Assembly (NCBI RefSeq): GCF_036013645.1
Contig: NZ_CP107869.1
Location: forward strand, 3,968,001-4,032,000
DNA: 64,000 nt
Direction: 5' to 3'
Origin: Streptomyces sp. NBC_00490
Lineage (GTDB): Bacteria; Actinomycetota; Actinomycetes; Streptomycetales; Streptomycetaceae
In this document: positions 41,263-52,418 of the stretch, piece after piece
Layout: each line of letters opens with the position of its first letter
How positions within the stretch are numbered: the stretch's first letter is position 1
Notes under the pieces: generated by a model
Databases searched by the model: none
Told to the model about the DNA's origin: nothing
What the model saw: the letters and a program-made list of their open reading frames with translations, nothing else
Made by a program: the position numbers and the translations under genes

Positions 41263-44200
41263 ATGACCCTCACCCCCCAGCGCGAACCGATATCGGGCGG
41301 CGCGAGACGCGTGGTGCGTATAGCCGTGGCCGCCGGCCTTGTGGCCGCGCTCTCCGCGGCCGGGCCTGTCCCCCTGGCCATCGCCGCTGCCGACGCGCCC
41401 GCCGCGGCCGACCCGGCCGCCAAGTCCGCCCACGACAAGCTCGGTTCGGACGACGCGGACCTGCTCGCCGAGGCGAAGGCCGACGGCGACAAGAACGTCT
41501 CGATGATGATCGCGACCGCTCCGGGGCAGACCGAGCAGGTCGCCAAGCAGCTGGACGCCGTGGCCGGCGGCCTCGTGGGCCGCACGTTCGACAAGGTCGG
41601 CTACGTCCGCGCCACCGTCCCCACCGCGAAGGCGGACTCGGCCATCGCCGCCGCCGTCAAGCTCTCCTCCGTGCACGGCATCGACCTGCGCCAGGAGATC
41701 CCGCTGGACGACCCGACGCCGAGCGCGGACACCGCCAAGGGCGCGGCCGGCAAGGCGGCCACCCCCGCGGCGCCCGGCAAGAAGACCCCTGCCGAGAACC
41801 CGTACAACCCGTCCTTCGAGACGGGCGCCGTCGACTTCGTGGAGGACCACCCGAAGGCGGACGGCCGCGGCGTCACCATCGGCGTCCTCGACTCCGGCGT
41901 GGACCTCGGCCACCCGGCGCTGCAGAAGACCACCACCGGTGAGCGCAAGATCGTCGACTGGGTCACGGCCACCGACCCGGTCAGCGACGCCGACGCCACC
42001 TGGCGCCGGATGAACAACCCGGTCAGCGGCCCGACCTTCACCATCGCGGGCGCCACCTGGAAGGCCCCGGCGGGCGCCTACCAGTTCAACCTGTTCCGCG
42101 AGTCGGCCACCACCGGCGGCGACGCCAACGGCGACGCCAACCGCGACGGCGACACCACCGATGTCTGGGGCGTCCTCTACGACGCGGCCGCCGGTACCGT
42201 CCGGGTCGACCTGAACAACAACAACGACTTCAGCGACGACGCGGCGATGAAGCCGTACAAGGCCGGGTTCCAGATCGGTTACTTCGGTACCGACAACCCG
42301 TCCACCGATGTCGTCGAGCGCCAGCCGTTCGTCGTCGAGATCCGCAAGGACGTCGTCTTCAACGCGGCCGGCGACAAGTCCGACTACGTCAACATCGGCG
42401 TCATCGAGTCCGAGCACGGCACGCACGTCGCCGGCATCACCTCCGCCAACGGCCTGTTCGGCGGCAGGATGAACGGCGCGGCGCCGGGCGCGAAGGTCGT
42501 CTCCTCCCGTGCCTGCACCTGGACCGGTGGCTGCACCAACGTCGCGCTCACCGAGGGCATGATCGACCTCGTCACCAACCGCGGTGTCGACATCGTCAAC
42601 ATGTCCATCGGCGGCCTGCCCGCGCTGAACGACGGCAACAACGCGCGCGCCGAGCTCTACACCCGCCTGATCGACACCTACGGCGTCCAGCTGGTCATCT
42701 CGGCCGGCAACTCCGGCCCCGGTGCCAACACCATCGGCGACCCCGGTCTGGCCGACAAGGTGATCTCCGTCGGCGCCTCGATCTCCAAGGCGACGTGGTA
42801 CTCCAACTACGGCTCGGTCGTGTCCAAGTCGTACGCGATGATGCCGTTCTCCTCGCGCGGCCCGCGTGAGGACGGCGGCTTCACCCCGACGCTGGTCGCC
42901 CCGGGTGCCTCGGTCAACACCATCCAGACCTGGCTGCCGGGCGCCCCGGTCGCCGAGTCCGGCTACTCCCTGCCCGCCGGCTACGGCATGCTCCAGGGCA
43001 CCTCGATGGCCTCCCCGCAGGCCGCGGGCGCCTCGGCGCTGCTGCTGTCCGCCGCCAAGGCGAAGGGCATCGCGCTCACCCCGAAGACCCTGCGCACGGC
43101 GCTGACCTCGACCGCCGACCACATCAAGGGTGTGCAGGCGTACGAGGAGGGCGCGGGCCTCATCAACATCGAGGACGCCTGGGACTCCATCAAGGACGGC
43201 GCGACCGCCCACGACTACACCGTCAAGGCGCCGGTCGACACCGCGGTCGACCAGTTCCTGAAGACGCCGGGCTTCGGCACCGGCATCTACGACCGTGAGG
43301 GCGGCCTGAAGGCCGGCGTCAAGAAGTCGTACGAGGTCACCGTCACCCGTACGTCCGGCGCCGACAAGGCGATCCGTCACGAGCTGCACCTCGAGAACAA
43401 CGCCGCCGGTACCTTCTCGATCGTCGGCCCGGACGAGGTCAAGCTGGAGCTCAACAAGCCGGTCACCGTCAAGATCGCCGCGAAGGCGCCGACCGCCGGT
43501 CTCAAGAGCGCCATCCTCGAGGTCGACGACCCGCGCACCGAGGGCGTCGACAAGCAGATCCTGAACACGGTCGTGGTCTCGGCACCGCTGAAGTACACCT
43601 ACGCGGCGGCGGGTACGGTCCAGCGCAACAGCACGCAGTCGTACTTCGTGACCGTCCCCGAGGGCGCCAAGTCCCTCGAGGTCGCCATCGGCGGGCTGAA
43701 GGACAAGAGCCAGACCCGGTTCATCGCGATCCACCCGTACGGTGTCCCGGTCGACTCGACCAGCACGCCGAACTGCTACAACAACTACCTCGACGGCAAC
43801 GGCTGCCGCCCCGACGTGCGGTCGTACGCCGACCCGGTCGCCGGTGTCTGGGAGATCGAGGTCGAGTCGCGCCGTACGTCACCGCTGCTCGACAACCCGT
43901 ACAAGCTGGACGTCACCGTCCTCGGCGCCACCTTCGCCCCGGAGGTCGTGACCGTGCCCGAGGCCAAGGTCGGCACCCCGACCGCCGCCTCCTGGAAGGT
44001 GACGAACAACCTCGCCGCGCTCGACGGCAAGCTCGTCGGCGGCCCGCTCGGCTCGGCCAAGTCGGCCCGCCCGACCATCGCCGAGGGCGACACCCAGGTC
44101 ACCACGGTCGAGGTCCCCGAGGGCGCCAAGTCGCTGGACGTCGCCATCGGCAACGTCTCCGACACGGCCGCCGACCTCGACCTGGTGGTCCTGGACGGCA

Positions 44201-44553
44201 GCGGCGCGGAGGCCGGTTCCTCCGCTGACGGCGACTCGGAGGAGTCGGTCTCGGTGGCGAACCCCGCCGCCGGTACCTACACCATCCAGGTCATCGGCTA
44301 CGCGATCCCGGCCGGTTCGACGGCCTACGACTACCAGGACGTGTTCTTCTCCGCCGCCCTGGGCTCCGTCACGGTCGGCGACTCGGCCGCGGTGAAGCTG
44401 GGCACGGGTGGCACCGCGGACGTCTCCGCGAACGTCACCGCCCTGGCGGCCGCTCCCGAGGGCCGTGAGTTCTTCGGTCAGGTCCAGCTGGTGAACGCCC
44501 GCGGCACGGTCGCGGGCATCGGCAGCGTCAAGATCGAGAAGGTCACGCCGTAG
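41263..44553 (+). CDS. Large secreted subtilisin-family serine protease (S8)
   Basis: The protein has about 1096 residues. A signal peptide (RRVVRIAVAAGLVAALSAAG) and a propeptide up to about residue 170 come first. The catalytic triad then appears: Asp in GVLDSGVDLGHP, His in SEHGTHVAGITSA and Ser in GTSMASPQAAGASAL. Between Asp and His is a long insert with Asp/Asn-rich repeats (DANGDANRDGDTTD) that may bind calcium. After the protease domain come beta-rich domains to the end. The ATG at 41263 (AAGGGA upstream) is preferred over 41257, six bases earlier. The 239-base upstream region has CTCCCTAAA twice (near 41082 and 41145) but no clear promoter. Confidence 0.88.
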   Translation: MTLTPQREPISGGARRVVRIAVAAGLVAALSAAGPVPLAIAAADAPAAADPAAKSAHDKLGSDDADLLAEAKADGDKNVSMMIATAPGQTEQVAKQLDAVAGGLVGRTFDKVGYVRATVPTAKADSAIAAAVKLSSVHGIDLRQEIPLDDPTPSADTAKGAAGKAATPAAPGKKTPAENPYNPSFETGAVDFVEDHPKADGRGVTIGVLDSGVDLGHPALQKTTTGERKIVDWVTATDPVSDADATWRRMNNPVSGPTFTIAGATWKAPAGAYQFNLFRESATTGGDANGDANRDGDTTDVWGVLYDAAAGTVRVDLNNNNDFSDDAAMKPYKAGFQIGYFGTDNPSTDVVERQPFVVEIRKDVVFNAAGDKSDYVNIGVIESEHGTHVAGITSANGLFGGRMNGAAPGAKVVSSRACTWTGGCTNVALTEGMIDLVTNRGVDIVNMSIGGLPALNDGNNARAELYTRLIDTYGVQLVISAGNSGPGANTIGDPGLADKVISVGASISKATWYSNYGSVVSKSYAMMPFSSRGPREDGGFTPTLVAPGASVNTIQTWLPGAPVAESGYSLPAGYGMLQGTSMASPQAAGASALLLSAAKAKGIALTPKTLRTALTSTADHIKGVQAYEEGAGLINIEDAWDSIKDGATAHDYTVKAPVDTAVDQFLKTPGFGTGIYDREGGLKAGVKKSYEVTVTRTSGADKAIRHELHLENNAAGTFSIVGPDEVKLELNKPVTVKIAAKAPTAGLKSAILEVDDPRTEGVDKQILNTVVVSAPLKYTYAAAGTVQRNSTQSYFVTVPEGAKSLEVAIGGLKDKSQTRFIAIHPYGVPVDSTSTPNCYNNYLDGNGCRPDVRSYADPVAGVWEIEVESRRTSPLLDNPYKLDVTVLGATFAPEVVTVPEAKVGTPTAASWKVTNNLAALDGKLVGGPLGSAKSARPTIAEGDTQVTTVEVPEGAKSLDVAIGNVSDTAADLDLVVLDGSGAEAGSSADGDSEESVSVANPAAGTYTIQVIGYAIPAGSTAYDYQDVFFSAALGSVTVGDSAAVKLGTGGTADVSANVTALAAAPEGREFFGQVQLVNARGTVAGIGSVKIEKVTP

Positions 44554-44572
44554 GTTGCCGGTACGACAAGGG

Positions 44573-44603
44573 AGGGGCGGGCGTCCATCGGGCGCCCGCC
44601 CCT
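44573..44603. terminator. Terminator after the subtilase gene
   Basis: AGGGGCGGGCG (44573-44583) pairs with CGCCCGCCCCT (44593-44603). It lies between the protease gene and the convergent anti-sigma-like gene. Confidence 0.75.
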
Positions 44604-44620
44604 TCGTCGTGCCCGCCCCG

Positions 44621-45361
44621 TCAGCAGGTCAGCTTGCGCGACTCCGGCAACGAGGCCTCGATCCACGCCCGTTCACGGGCGACCGCATCCTCGCCGACCA
44701 CCCAGTGGTCGGGCACCGAGTCCCCCTTCGGGACCCCGAACAGCACCCGGTCGCCCTTGACGAGACCACGGCCGAACGTGTCCTCGACGACGTAGGTGAG
44801 GTGGTCGGGGCGCTCCTCGTCCTGCTTGAAGTAGCGGATCACGTCCACGGAGATCCTCAACTGCACTCCGTCCGCGAGCCGTTCGACCGAGGTGACGGTG
44901 CCCTCGGCGACCAGGCGCGTGCAGACGAGGTAGTGCGGGCTGCCGAAGCGGGTGCCGGCCTCCGCGTCGGCGTCGGACTTCTGGGCGCCGGCCCCGCTGT
45001 CTTCCGACGAGGACATGGCGTCGGACCCGCCCGTGGCGATCAGCCAGCCCAGTCCTGCGACCACGGAGGCGGCCGCGGCCACCGCGAGGCTGCCGAGGGC
45101 GAGTTTGGGGGCCCATCGGCGGGCGCGTGAGGGACCCACCGGGACCGGCTTCCGGACCGGAGCCGGGGTCGGAGCCGGGGCCGGGGCGGGCTCGGTGAGC
45201 GCGTGGCCGATGACGCCCAGTTGCTCGCGCAGCAGTGTCAGGTCGGCGCTCGCCGAGCGGTGTTCGGCCATGAAGGCGGCGTCCCCGCGGGCTTCGTCGG
45301 ACAGTGGTTCGTCGGTGATCGCGGCCATCAGCGCGTCGATGCCGTCGTGTTCGGCGGTCAC
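44621..45361 (-). CDS. Membrane protein coupled to an ECF sigma factor (probable anti-sigma role)
   Basis: The 246-residue product starts with GTG one base after the sigma factor stop. An N-terminal acidic part (TAEHDGIDALMAAITDEPLS) contains predicted helices; a Pro/Ala-rich linker and one transmembrane helix (LGSLAVAAAASVVAGLGWLI) follow, and then an exported C-terminal domain of about 110 residues with a single Cys near SPHYLVC and a final Cys. No zinc-type HxxxCxxC motif is visible, so it is not a ZAS-type anti-sigma. The gene order and membrane topology support a regulator of the sigma factor, but this is inference. Confidence 0.75.
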   Translation of the reverse strand: MTAEHDGIDALMAAITDEPLSDEARGDAAFMAEHRSASADLTLLREQLGVIGHALTEPAPAPAPTPAPVRKPVPVGPSRARRWAPKLALGSLAVAAAASVVAGLGWLIATGGSDAMSSSEDSGAGAQKSDADAEAGTRFGSPHYLVCTRLVAEGTVTSVERLADGVQLRISVDVIRYFKQDEERPDHLTYVVEDTFGRGLVKGDRVLFGVPKGDSVPDHWVVGEDAVARERAWIEASLPESRKLTC

Positions 45362-45362
45362 G

Positions 45363-45902
45363 TCACACCACCTCACCCTCGTGCAGGCGGGCGCGCAGCG
45401 CGCGGACCGCCGTGTGCAGTCTGCTCTTGACCGTGCCCTCGGGGACGCCGAGCTCGTGCGCGATGTCGCGCACCGGCAGGTCGGCGAAGAAACGCAGGAC
45501 GAGGACCTGGCGCTGGGCGTCGGGCAGTTCGTCGAGGCCCTGGGCCACGGAGAGGGAGAGCACGCTGGTGTCCTCACCGGAGGGGTGCTCCAACTGGCGC
45601 AGGGAGGCGAGGCGTTCGCCGATCCGTTCCTGGCGGCGCTTGGCGCGGTGCCAGTCCATGGCGAGGTTGGAGGCCACGACGGCCGCCCAAGCGGAGACGT
45701 CGCGCGGCGCCTCGTACCCCTTCGCCGCCCGCTCCAGCAACCGCAGGCGGACCTGCTGCACCCCGTCCGGCAGGTCCGCCTGCGGTACGCCGCCGAGTGC
45801 GAGCACGGCCCGCACCCGGCGTTCCTGAGCCGCGTCGAGGGGGTCGTCCGGCCCGTCATGGACCTCGTCCCCCAGGCCGCGACGGGCCTTTCTGCGCAGC
45901 AC
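45363..45902 (-). CDS. ECF-type RNA polymerase sigma factor
   Basis: The 179-residue protein has region 2 in the N-terminal half (VRLRLLERAAKG, DVSAWAAVVASNLAMDWHR) and region 4 at the end (LPDAQRQVLVLRFFADLPVR, GVPEGTVKSRLHTAVRALRA). It is a group IV sigma factor that directs transcription of a stress or envelope regulon. GTG at 45902 is the start. The partner gene lies directly downstream. A GAACG-N16-CGTCA element lies 32 bases upstream of its start, consistent with autoregulation. Confidence 0.9.
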   Translation of the reverse strand: MLRRKARRGLGDEVHDGPDDPLDAAQERRVRAVLALGGVPQADLPDGVQQVRLRLLERAAKGYEAPRDVSAWAAVVASNLAMDWHRAKRRQERIGERLASLRQLEHPSGEDTSVLSLSVAQGLDELPDAQRQVLVLRFFADLPVRDIAHELGVPEGTVKSRLHTAVRALRARLHEGEVV

Positions 45903-45933
45903 AGCCCCCCCCTCTCCTCGCCGCGTTTCCTCT

Positions 45934-45961
45934 ATGACGCCGATGCGGGCGGAAACGTTCG
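45934..45961 (-). promoter_or_regulatory. Candidate ECF-type promoter of the sigma factor gene
   Basis: On the minus strand, CGAACG, 16 bases and CGTCAT stand 32 bases before the sigma factor start. This resembles the GGAAC-N16-CGTC layout of many ECF promoters. It would allow the factor to direct its own transcription. Confidence 0.4.
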
Positions 45962-46015
45962 GTCCGATTCCCGGAATTCTTTCTTCACATGATCATCACT
46001 GTCACCATGGGCCCC

Positions 46016-48067
46016 ATGACGCACATCGCGAAGGGGGCCAACACCCCTGTCCCCGCCGGTCTTCTGAGGGTTGCCGTCTGCCGCCGCAAGGTGCCGGGGA
46101 CGCCCGCCGTGGATGTCTCGGCACTGCTCCTCGACGCGGCGGGCAAGGTGCGCGGCGACGCCGACCTCGTCTTCCACAACCAGCCCGCGCATCCGTCGGG
46201 GGCGGTACGGCATCTCGGCACCGGTGACGGCGTGGACCAGCTCGCCGAGTGGCTGGAGCTGGATCTGCCCCGGGTGGAGCCGGCCGTCCAGCGGGTGCTG
46301 ATCGCCGCGTCGTGCGACGACGGCACGTTCGGGGCGGTGCCCGGGCTCGCGGTGCAGACCGTGGCGGCGGACGGTGCGATCCTCGTGCACTACGACGTGA
46401 CGGACGCCGGTGGCGAGACGGCCTTCGTGCTCGGGGAGTTCTACCGGCGCAACGGGGAGTGGAAGTTCCGGGCGGTGGGCCAGGGATGGGACTCGGGGCT
46501 CGCGGGGCTGGCGACGGACTTCGGGATCGTGGTGGAGGCGCCGGTGCCGATGCCGGTGGCGCCTCCGGTGGCTCCCGTGCCGAACCCGGTCGTCACGAAG
46601 GCGAGCGTGCCACCGGCCGCCACCCTCATATCGGCTGCTGTCCCGGCCCGGTCCCCCGCCCTCCTGGGACCCGACTTCACCCCGCACACCCAGAGCGGCC
46701 GCGGCAACGGCGTGGTCTCCGTGGACATGCCGCTGCCGCCCGGCCCGGTGATCGTGGAGGCACGGGTCCGGGGTGACGAATGGCTCTGCGTCGAGACGCT
46801 GGACCGGCGCAACAAGGACGAGGACACGGTCTTCAACACCACGCTGCGCGACTTCCACGGCCGCGCCCTGGTGCAGCCCCCGCGCGACCGTCCGCTGCGG
46901 ATGAAGGTCAACTACGACGGCGACTGGACGATCACGGTCCTGCCGCTGTCGGCGGCCCGTCCGCTGGGCACGCAGACACTCAAGGGGCGCGGGCCGGACG
47001 TCGTCTCCTACCTGGGCACCATGGCCGATGTGAAGGTCCGCTTCGACGGCGGCGCCGACCGCGGCGAGTGGTTCGTGCTGAACTGCCACGAGGCCGAGCA
47101 CTTCGACGACCTCGACGACCACGAGCTGCTGTGCAACGAGACCGGAAAGCTCAAGCAGACCGTCCCGGTCCCCGACGGCCCGCTGCTGCTGGTGATCGAG
47201 CACGGCGACGGCGACTGGGAGCTCACCGCCAAGCCCCTGCCGGTCCGCGACCCGTCCGCCGGCCGGAAGACCGGCACCTACCAGGGCCGCGGCGAGCACA
47301 CGGTCACGCTGGCCAACCCCCGCCCCGGGCGCCCCGCGCTGGTCGAGTACGACTTCCCGGGCGCCAAGGCCGACTACTCGCTCGAGGTGAAGACCGTCGA
47401 CGAGTACGGCGACGAGGACGACTGGCTGAGCGGCCACGACCGCGGCACCCGTGGCACGGCGGTGCTCTTCGCCGACGGCAGGGCCGAGCAGACCGTACGG
47501 GTCCGCTGTGCCGGCGAGTGGACGCTCAGGCTGCTGCCCGAGGAGGAGGCTCCCCTGCTCACGGGTCCCACCGAGGGCAAGGGCAGCGCGGTCCTGCGGT
47601 ACCAGGGACCCCCCATGCTGATGACGGTGCAGCGGACCTCGCGCGGCGACAACGAGCACCTGAGCGCATGGTCCCTGAACCACCCGTACGGAAAATCGGC
47701 GATGATCGCCGACACCCTCGCCCGCCGCCGTCCCACCCTCGGCCCGGTGTGGGTCGACCCGGGCGGCACCTGCTTCCTCACGGTCCGTGCCACCGAGGGC
47801 ACGAAGTGGCGCCTGGAGCCGGCCCCGCTCGACGCGGCCCCCGTGCTGGGCGCCCGCACCCCGGGCGACCGGTATGGAGTCGTACGTCACATCGGGCCCG
47901 AGGCCGAGCTGGTGGTCGTCGGAACCGCCTTGATCCACGTCTTCGAACTCGACGAAAATCTGTTCCCGCACCGGAAACTCACCGCATCTTCCGGCCCGCA
48001 CCGCGTTTCGGCCACGTTCCTCCATGTCAGGTCGCTCGGCGGGTGGACGCTGGAACTGCGCCCCTGA
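46016..48067 (+). CDS. TerD-family protein with five C-terminal beta-repeat domains
   Basis: The protein has 683 residues from ATG 46016 (starts at 45989 and 46007 are in frame; none has a good ribosome site). The N-terminal 170 residues are a TerD domain: THIAKGANTPV, VDVSALLLDAAGKVRGDADLV and VLIAASCDDG. A Pro-rich linker follows. Five units of about 90-100 residues come next, each starting with a glycine pattern (GRGNGVV, GRGPDVV, GRGEHTV, GKGSAVL, GDRYGVV) and each ending in W-x-hydrophobic with Leu-Pro (DWTITVLPL, DWELTAKPL, EWTLRLLP, KWRLEPAP, GWTLELRP). TerD proteins bind calcium and take part in tellurite and envelope stress systems. The repeats look like beta-sandwiches of unknown ligand. 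Confidence 0.8.
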   Translation: MTHIAKGANTPVPAGLLRVAVCRRKVPGTPAVDVSALLLDAAGKVRGDADLVFHNQPAHPSGAVRHLGTGDGVDQLAEWLELDLPRVEPAVQRVLIAASCDDGTFGAVPGLAVQTVAADGAILVHYDVTDAGGETAFVLGEFYRRNGEWKFRAVGQGWDSGLAGLATDFGIVVEAPVPMPVAPPVAPVPNPVVTKASVPPAATLISAAVPARSPALLGPDFTPHTQSGRGNGVVSVDMPLPPGPVIVEARVRGDEWLCVETLDRRNKDEDTVFNTTLRDFHGRALVQPPRDRPLRMKVNYDGDWTITVLPLSAARPLGTQTLKGRGPDVVSYLGTMADVKVRFDGGADRGEWFVLNCHEAEHFDDLDDHELLCNETGKLKQTVPVPDGPLLLVIEHGDGDWELTAKPLPVRDPSAGRKTGTYQGRGEHTVTLANPRPGRPALVEYDFPGAKADYSLEVKTVDEYGDEDDWLSGHDRGTRGTAVLFADGRAEQTVRVRCAGEWTLRLLPEEEAPLLTGPTEGKGSAVLRYQGPPMLMTVQRTSRGDNEHLSAWSLNHPYGKSAMIADTLARRRPTLGPVWVDPGGTCFLTVRATEGTKWRLEPAPLDAAPVLGARTPGDRYGVVRHIGPEAELVVVGTALIHVFELDENLFPHRKLTASSGPHRVSATFLHVRSLGGWTLELRP

Positions 48068-48152
48068 CACGAGTGCCGTCCCATTACCCGGGCAAAGGAT
48101 TGGACACGACCGGCCGGAAGAGACGCATGATGGAAACGTCCAGGCCACGTAA

Positions 48153-49663
<1,511 letters not shown>

Positions 49664-49784
49664 GGATCCCAGGCTGGCCCGTGTCCGTCCCGGTCACCGG
49701 CGGGTTCTGGACATCGCGTTCGGTGCGGGAGCCGTGGAAGGATGGCCGAACCGCCGAACCCACACATATCGAGGAGATGACCGC

Positions 49785-52358
49785 GTGCCTGGCACAAACC
49801 TGACTCGCGAAGAGGCGCAACAGCGGGCGAAGCTGCTGAGCGTCGACTCGTACGAGATCGATCTCGACCTCTCCGGCGCGCAAGAGGGCGGTACCTACCG
49901 GTCCGTGACCACGGTGCGCTTCGACGTCGCCGAGAACGGCGCCGAGACCTTCATCGACCTGGTGGCTCCGGCCGTCCACGAGGTGACGCTCAACGGGGAC
50001 GCGCTCGACCCGGCCGAGGTCTTCAAGGACTCCCGGATCGCCCTGCCGGGGCTGCTGGAGGGCCGCAATGTGCTCCGCGTGGTCGCGGACGCCGCGTACA
50101 CCAACACCGGCGAGGGTCTGCACCGCTTCGTCGATCCGGTCGACCAGCAGGCCTACCTGTACACCCAGTTCGAGGTGCCGGACGCCCGCCGCGTCTTCGC
50201 CTCCTTCGAGCAGCCCGACCTGAAGGCCACCTTCCAGTTCACCGTGAAGGCCCCCTCCGGCTGGACCGTCATCTCCAACTCCCCGACGCCGGAGCCGAAG
50301 GACGACATCTGGGTCTTCGAGCCGACCCCGCGGATCTCGTCGTACATCACGGCGCTCGTCGTCGGCCCGTACCACTCGGTCCACAGCGTGTACGAGAAGG
50401 ACGGCCAGTCCGTCCCGCTCGGCATCTACTGCCGCCCCTCCCTCGCCGAGTTCCTCGACTCGGACGCGATCTTCGAGGTGACACGGCAGGGCTTCGACTG
50501 GTTCCAGGAGAAGTTCGACTACGCGTACCCGTTCAAGAAGTACGACCAGCTGTTCGTGCCGGAGTTCAACGCGGGCGCGATGGAGAACGCGGGCGCGGTC
50601 ACCATCCGCGACCAGTACGTCTTCCGGTCCAAGGTCACCGACGCGGCGTACGAGATCCGTGCCGAGACGATCCTGCACGAGCTGGCCCACATGTGGTTCG
50701 GCGACCTGGTCACCATGGAGTGGTGGAACGACCTGTGGCTGAACGAGTCGTTCGCCACGTACACGTCGATCGCCTGCCAGGCGTACGCCCCGGACAGCCG
50801 CTGGCCGCACTCGTGGACGACGTTCGCCAACTCCATGAAGACCTGGGCCTACCGCCAGGACCAGCTCCCCTCGACGCACCCGATCATGGCCGAGATCCGC
50901 GACCTGGACGACGTGCTGGTCAACTTCGACGGCATCACCTACGCCAAGGGCGCCTCCGTCCTCAAGCAGCTCGTCGCCTACGTCGGCATGGACGAGTTCT
51001 TCGGCGGTGTGCAGGCGTACTTCAAGCGCCACGCGTTCGGCAACACCCGGCTGTCCGACCTGCTGGGCGCGCTGGAGGAGACCTCCGGACGTGACCTGAA
51101 GCACTGGTCGGAGAAGTGGCTCCAGACGGCCGGCATCAACATCCTGCGCCCCGAGATCGAGACGGACGAGCACGGCGTCATCACCTCCTTCGCGATCCGC
51201 CAGGAGGCCCCCGCGCTCCCGGCCGGCGCGCAGGGCGAGCCGACGCTGCGTCCGCACCGCATCGCGGTGGGCCTGTACGAACTGGACGACGCCAGCGGCA
51301 AGCTGGTCCGCGACGAGCGGGTCGAGCTCGACGTGGACGGCGAACTGACCGCCGTACCGCAGCTGGTGGGCAAGCGCCGCCCCGCGGTGGTCCTGCTCAA
51401 CGACGACGACCTGTCGTACGCGAAGGTCCGCCTGGACGAGCAGTCCCTGGCCTTCGTGACGGAGCACCTGGGCGACTTCGAGTCCTCGCTGCCGCGCGCG
51501 CTGTGCTGGGCCTCGGCCTGGGACATGACCCGCGACGCCGAACTGGCCACCCGCGACTACCTCTCCCTCGTCCTGTCCGGCATCGGCAAGGAGTCGGACA
51601 TCGGTGTCGTGCAGTCCCTGCACCGGCAGGTGAAGCTGGCGATCGAGCTGTACGCCGACCCGGCCGCCCGCGAGACCCTGCTGACCCGCTGGACGGACGC
51701 CACGCTGGCCCATCTGCGCTCGGCGGCCGCAGGCAGCGACCACCAGCTGGCGTGGGCGCGCGCGTTCGCGGCCACGGCCCGGACGCCGGAGCAGCTGGAC
51801 CTCCTGGACGCCCTGCTGGAGGGCTCGCAGACGATCGAGGGCCTGGCCGTCGACACCGAGCTGCGCTGGGCGTTCGTGGAGCGTCTGGCGTCGGTCGGCC
51901 GCTTCGACGAGTCGGAGATCGCGGCCGAGTACGAGCGGGACAGGACCGCCGCCGGCGAGCGCCACGCGGCCACCGCCCGTGCCGCCCGCCCGACCGAGGA
52001 GGCCAAGGCCGAGGCCTGGGCCCAGGTCATCGAGTCCGACAAGCTCCCGAACGCGGTGCAGGAGGCTGTCATCGGAGGCTTCGTCCAGACCGGGCAGCGC
52101 GAGCTGCTCGCGCCGTACGCGGACCAGTACTTCGAGGTGGTCAAGGGCATCTGGGACACCCGCTCGCACGAGATCGCCCAGCAGATCGCGGTCGGCCTCT
52201 ACCCGACGATCCAGGTCTCCCAGGAGACCCTGGACAGGACGGACGCCTGGCTGGCCTCCGCCGAGCCCAACGCGGCCCTGCGCCGCCTGGTCTCGGAGTC
52301 CCGCGCGGGCGTGGAGCGCGCGCTGAAGGCCCAGGCGGCGGACGCGGCGGCCCAGTAG
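49785..52358 (+). CDS. pepN: Aminopeptidase N, M1 zinc metallopeptidase (copy 2)
   Basis: The 857-residue peptidase has the same length as the copy at 30971. Motifs: exopeptidase GAMEN in NAGAMENAG, zinc site HELAHMWFGDLVTM with WLNESFATY, and the Tyr region ITYAKGASVLKQL. The GTG start gives MPGTNLTREEAQQRAKLLS and has GAGGAG upstream. It is the more typical Streptomyces PepN. Between copies the active site is conserved, while the surface loops after the signature differ. The two are 16 kb apart on the same strand. Confidence 0.93.
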   Translation: MPGTNLTREEAQQRAKLLSVDSYEIDLDLSGAQEGGTYRSVTTVRFDVAENGAETFIDLVAPAVHEVTLNGDALDPAEVFKDSRIALPGLLEGRNVLRVVADAAYTNTGEGLHRFVDPVDQQAYLYTQFEVPDARRVFASFEQPDLKATFQFTVKAPSGWTVISNSPTPEPKDDIWVFEPTPRISSYITALVVGPYHSVHSVYEKDGQSVPLGIYCRPSLAEFLDSDAIFEVTRQGFDWFQEKFDYAYPFKKYDQLFVPEFNAGAMENAGAVTIRDQYVFRSKVTDAAYEIRAETILHELAHMWFGDLVTMEWWNDLWLNESFATYTSIACQAYAPDSRWPHSWTTFANSMKTWAYRQDQLPSTHPIMAEIRDLDDVLVNFDGITYAKGASVLKQLVAYVGMDEFFGGVQAYFKRHAFGNTRLSDLLGALEETSGRDLKHWSEKWLQTAGINILRPEIETDEHGVITSFAIRQEAPALPAGAQGEPTLRPHRIAVGLYELDDASGKLVRDERVELDVDGELTAVPQLVGKRRPAVVLLNDDDLSYAKVRLDEQSLAFVTEHLGDFESSLPRALCWASAWDMTRDAELATRDYLSLVLSGIGKESDIGVVQSLHRQVKLAIELYADPAARETLLTRWTDATLAHLRSAAAGSDHQLAWARAFAATARTPEQLDLLDALLEGSQTIEGLAVDTELRWAFVERLASVGRFDESEIAAEYERDRTAAGERHAATARAARPTEEAKAEAWAQVIESDKLPNAVQEAVIGGFVQTGQRELLAPYADQYFEVVKGIWDTRSHEIAQQIAVGLYPTIQVSQETLDRTDAWLASAEPNAALRRLVSESRAGVERALKAQAADAAAQ

Positions 52359-52375
52359 CGGCTTCCGGTACGACG

Positions 52376-52412
52376 ACGAGGGGCGCCCGGTGCCATTCCG
52401 GGCGTCCCTCGT
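52376..52412. terminator. Terminator after pepN copy 2
   Basis: A 15-bp stem with one G-T pair: ACGAGGGGCGCCCGG (52376-52390) with its complement (52398-52412). It can serve the convergent EamA gene as well. Confidence 0.8.
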
Positions 52413-52418
52413 GTGTGC

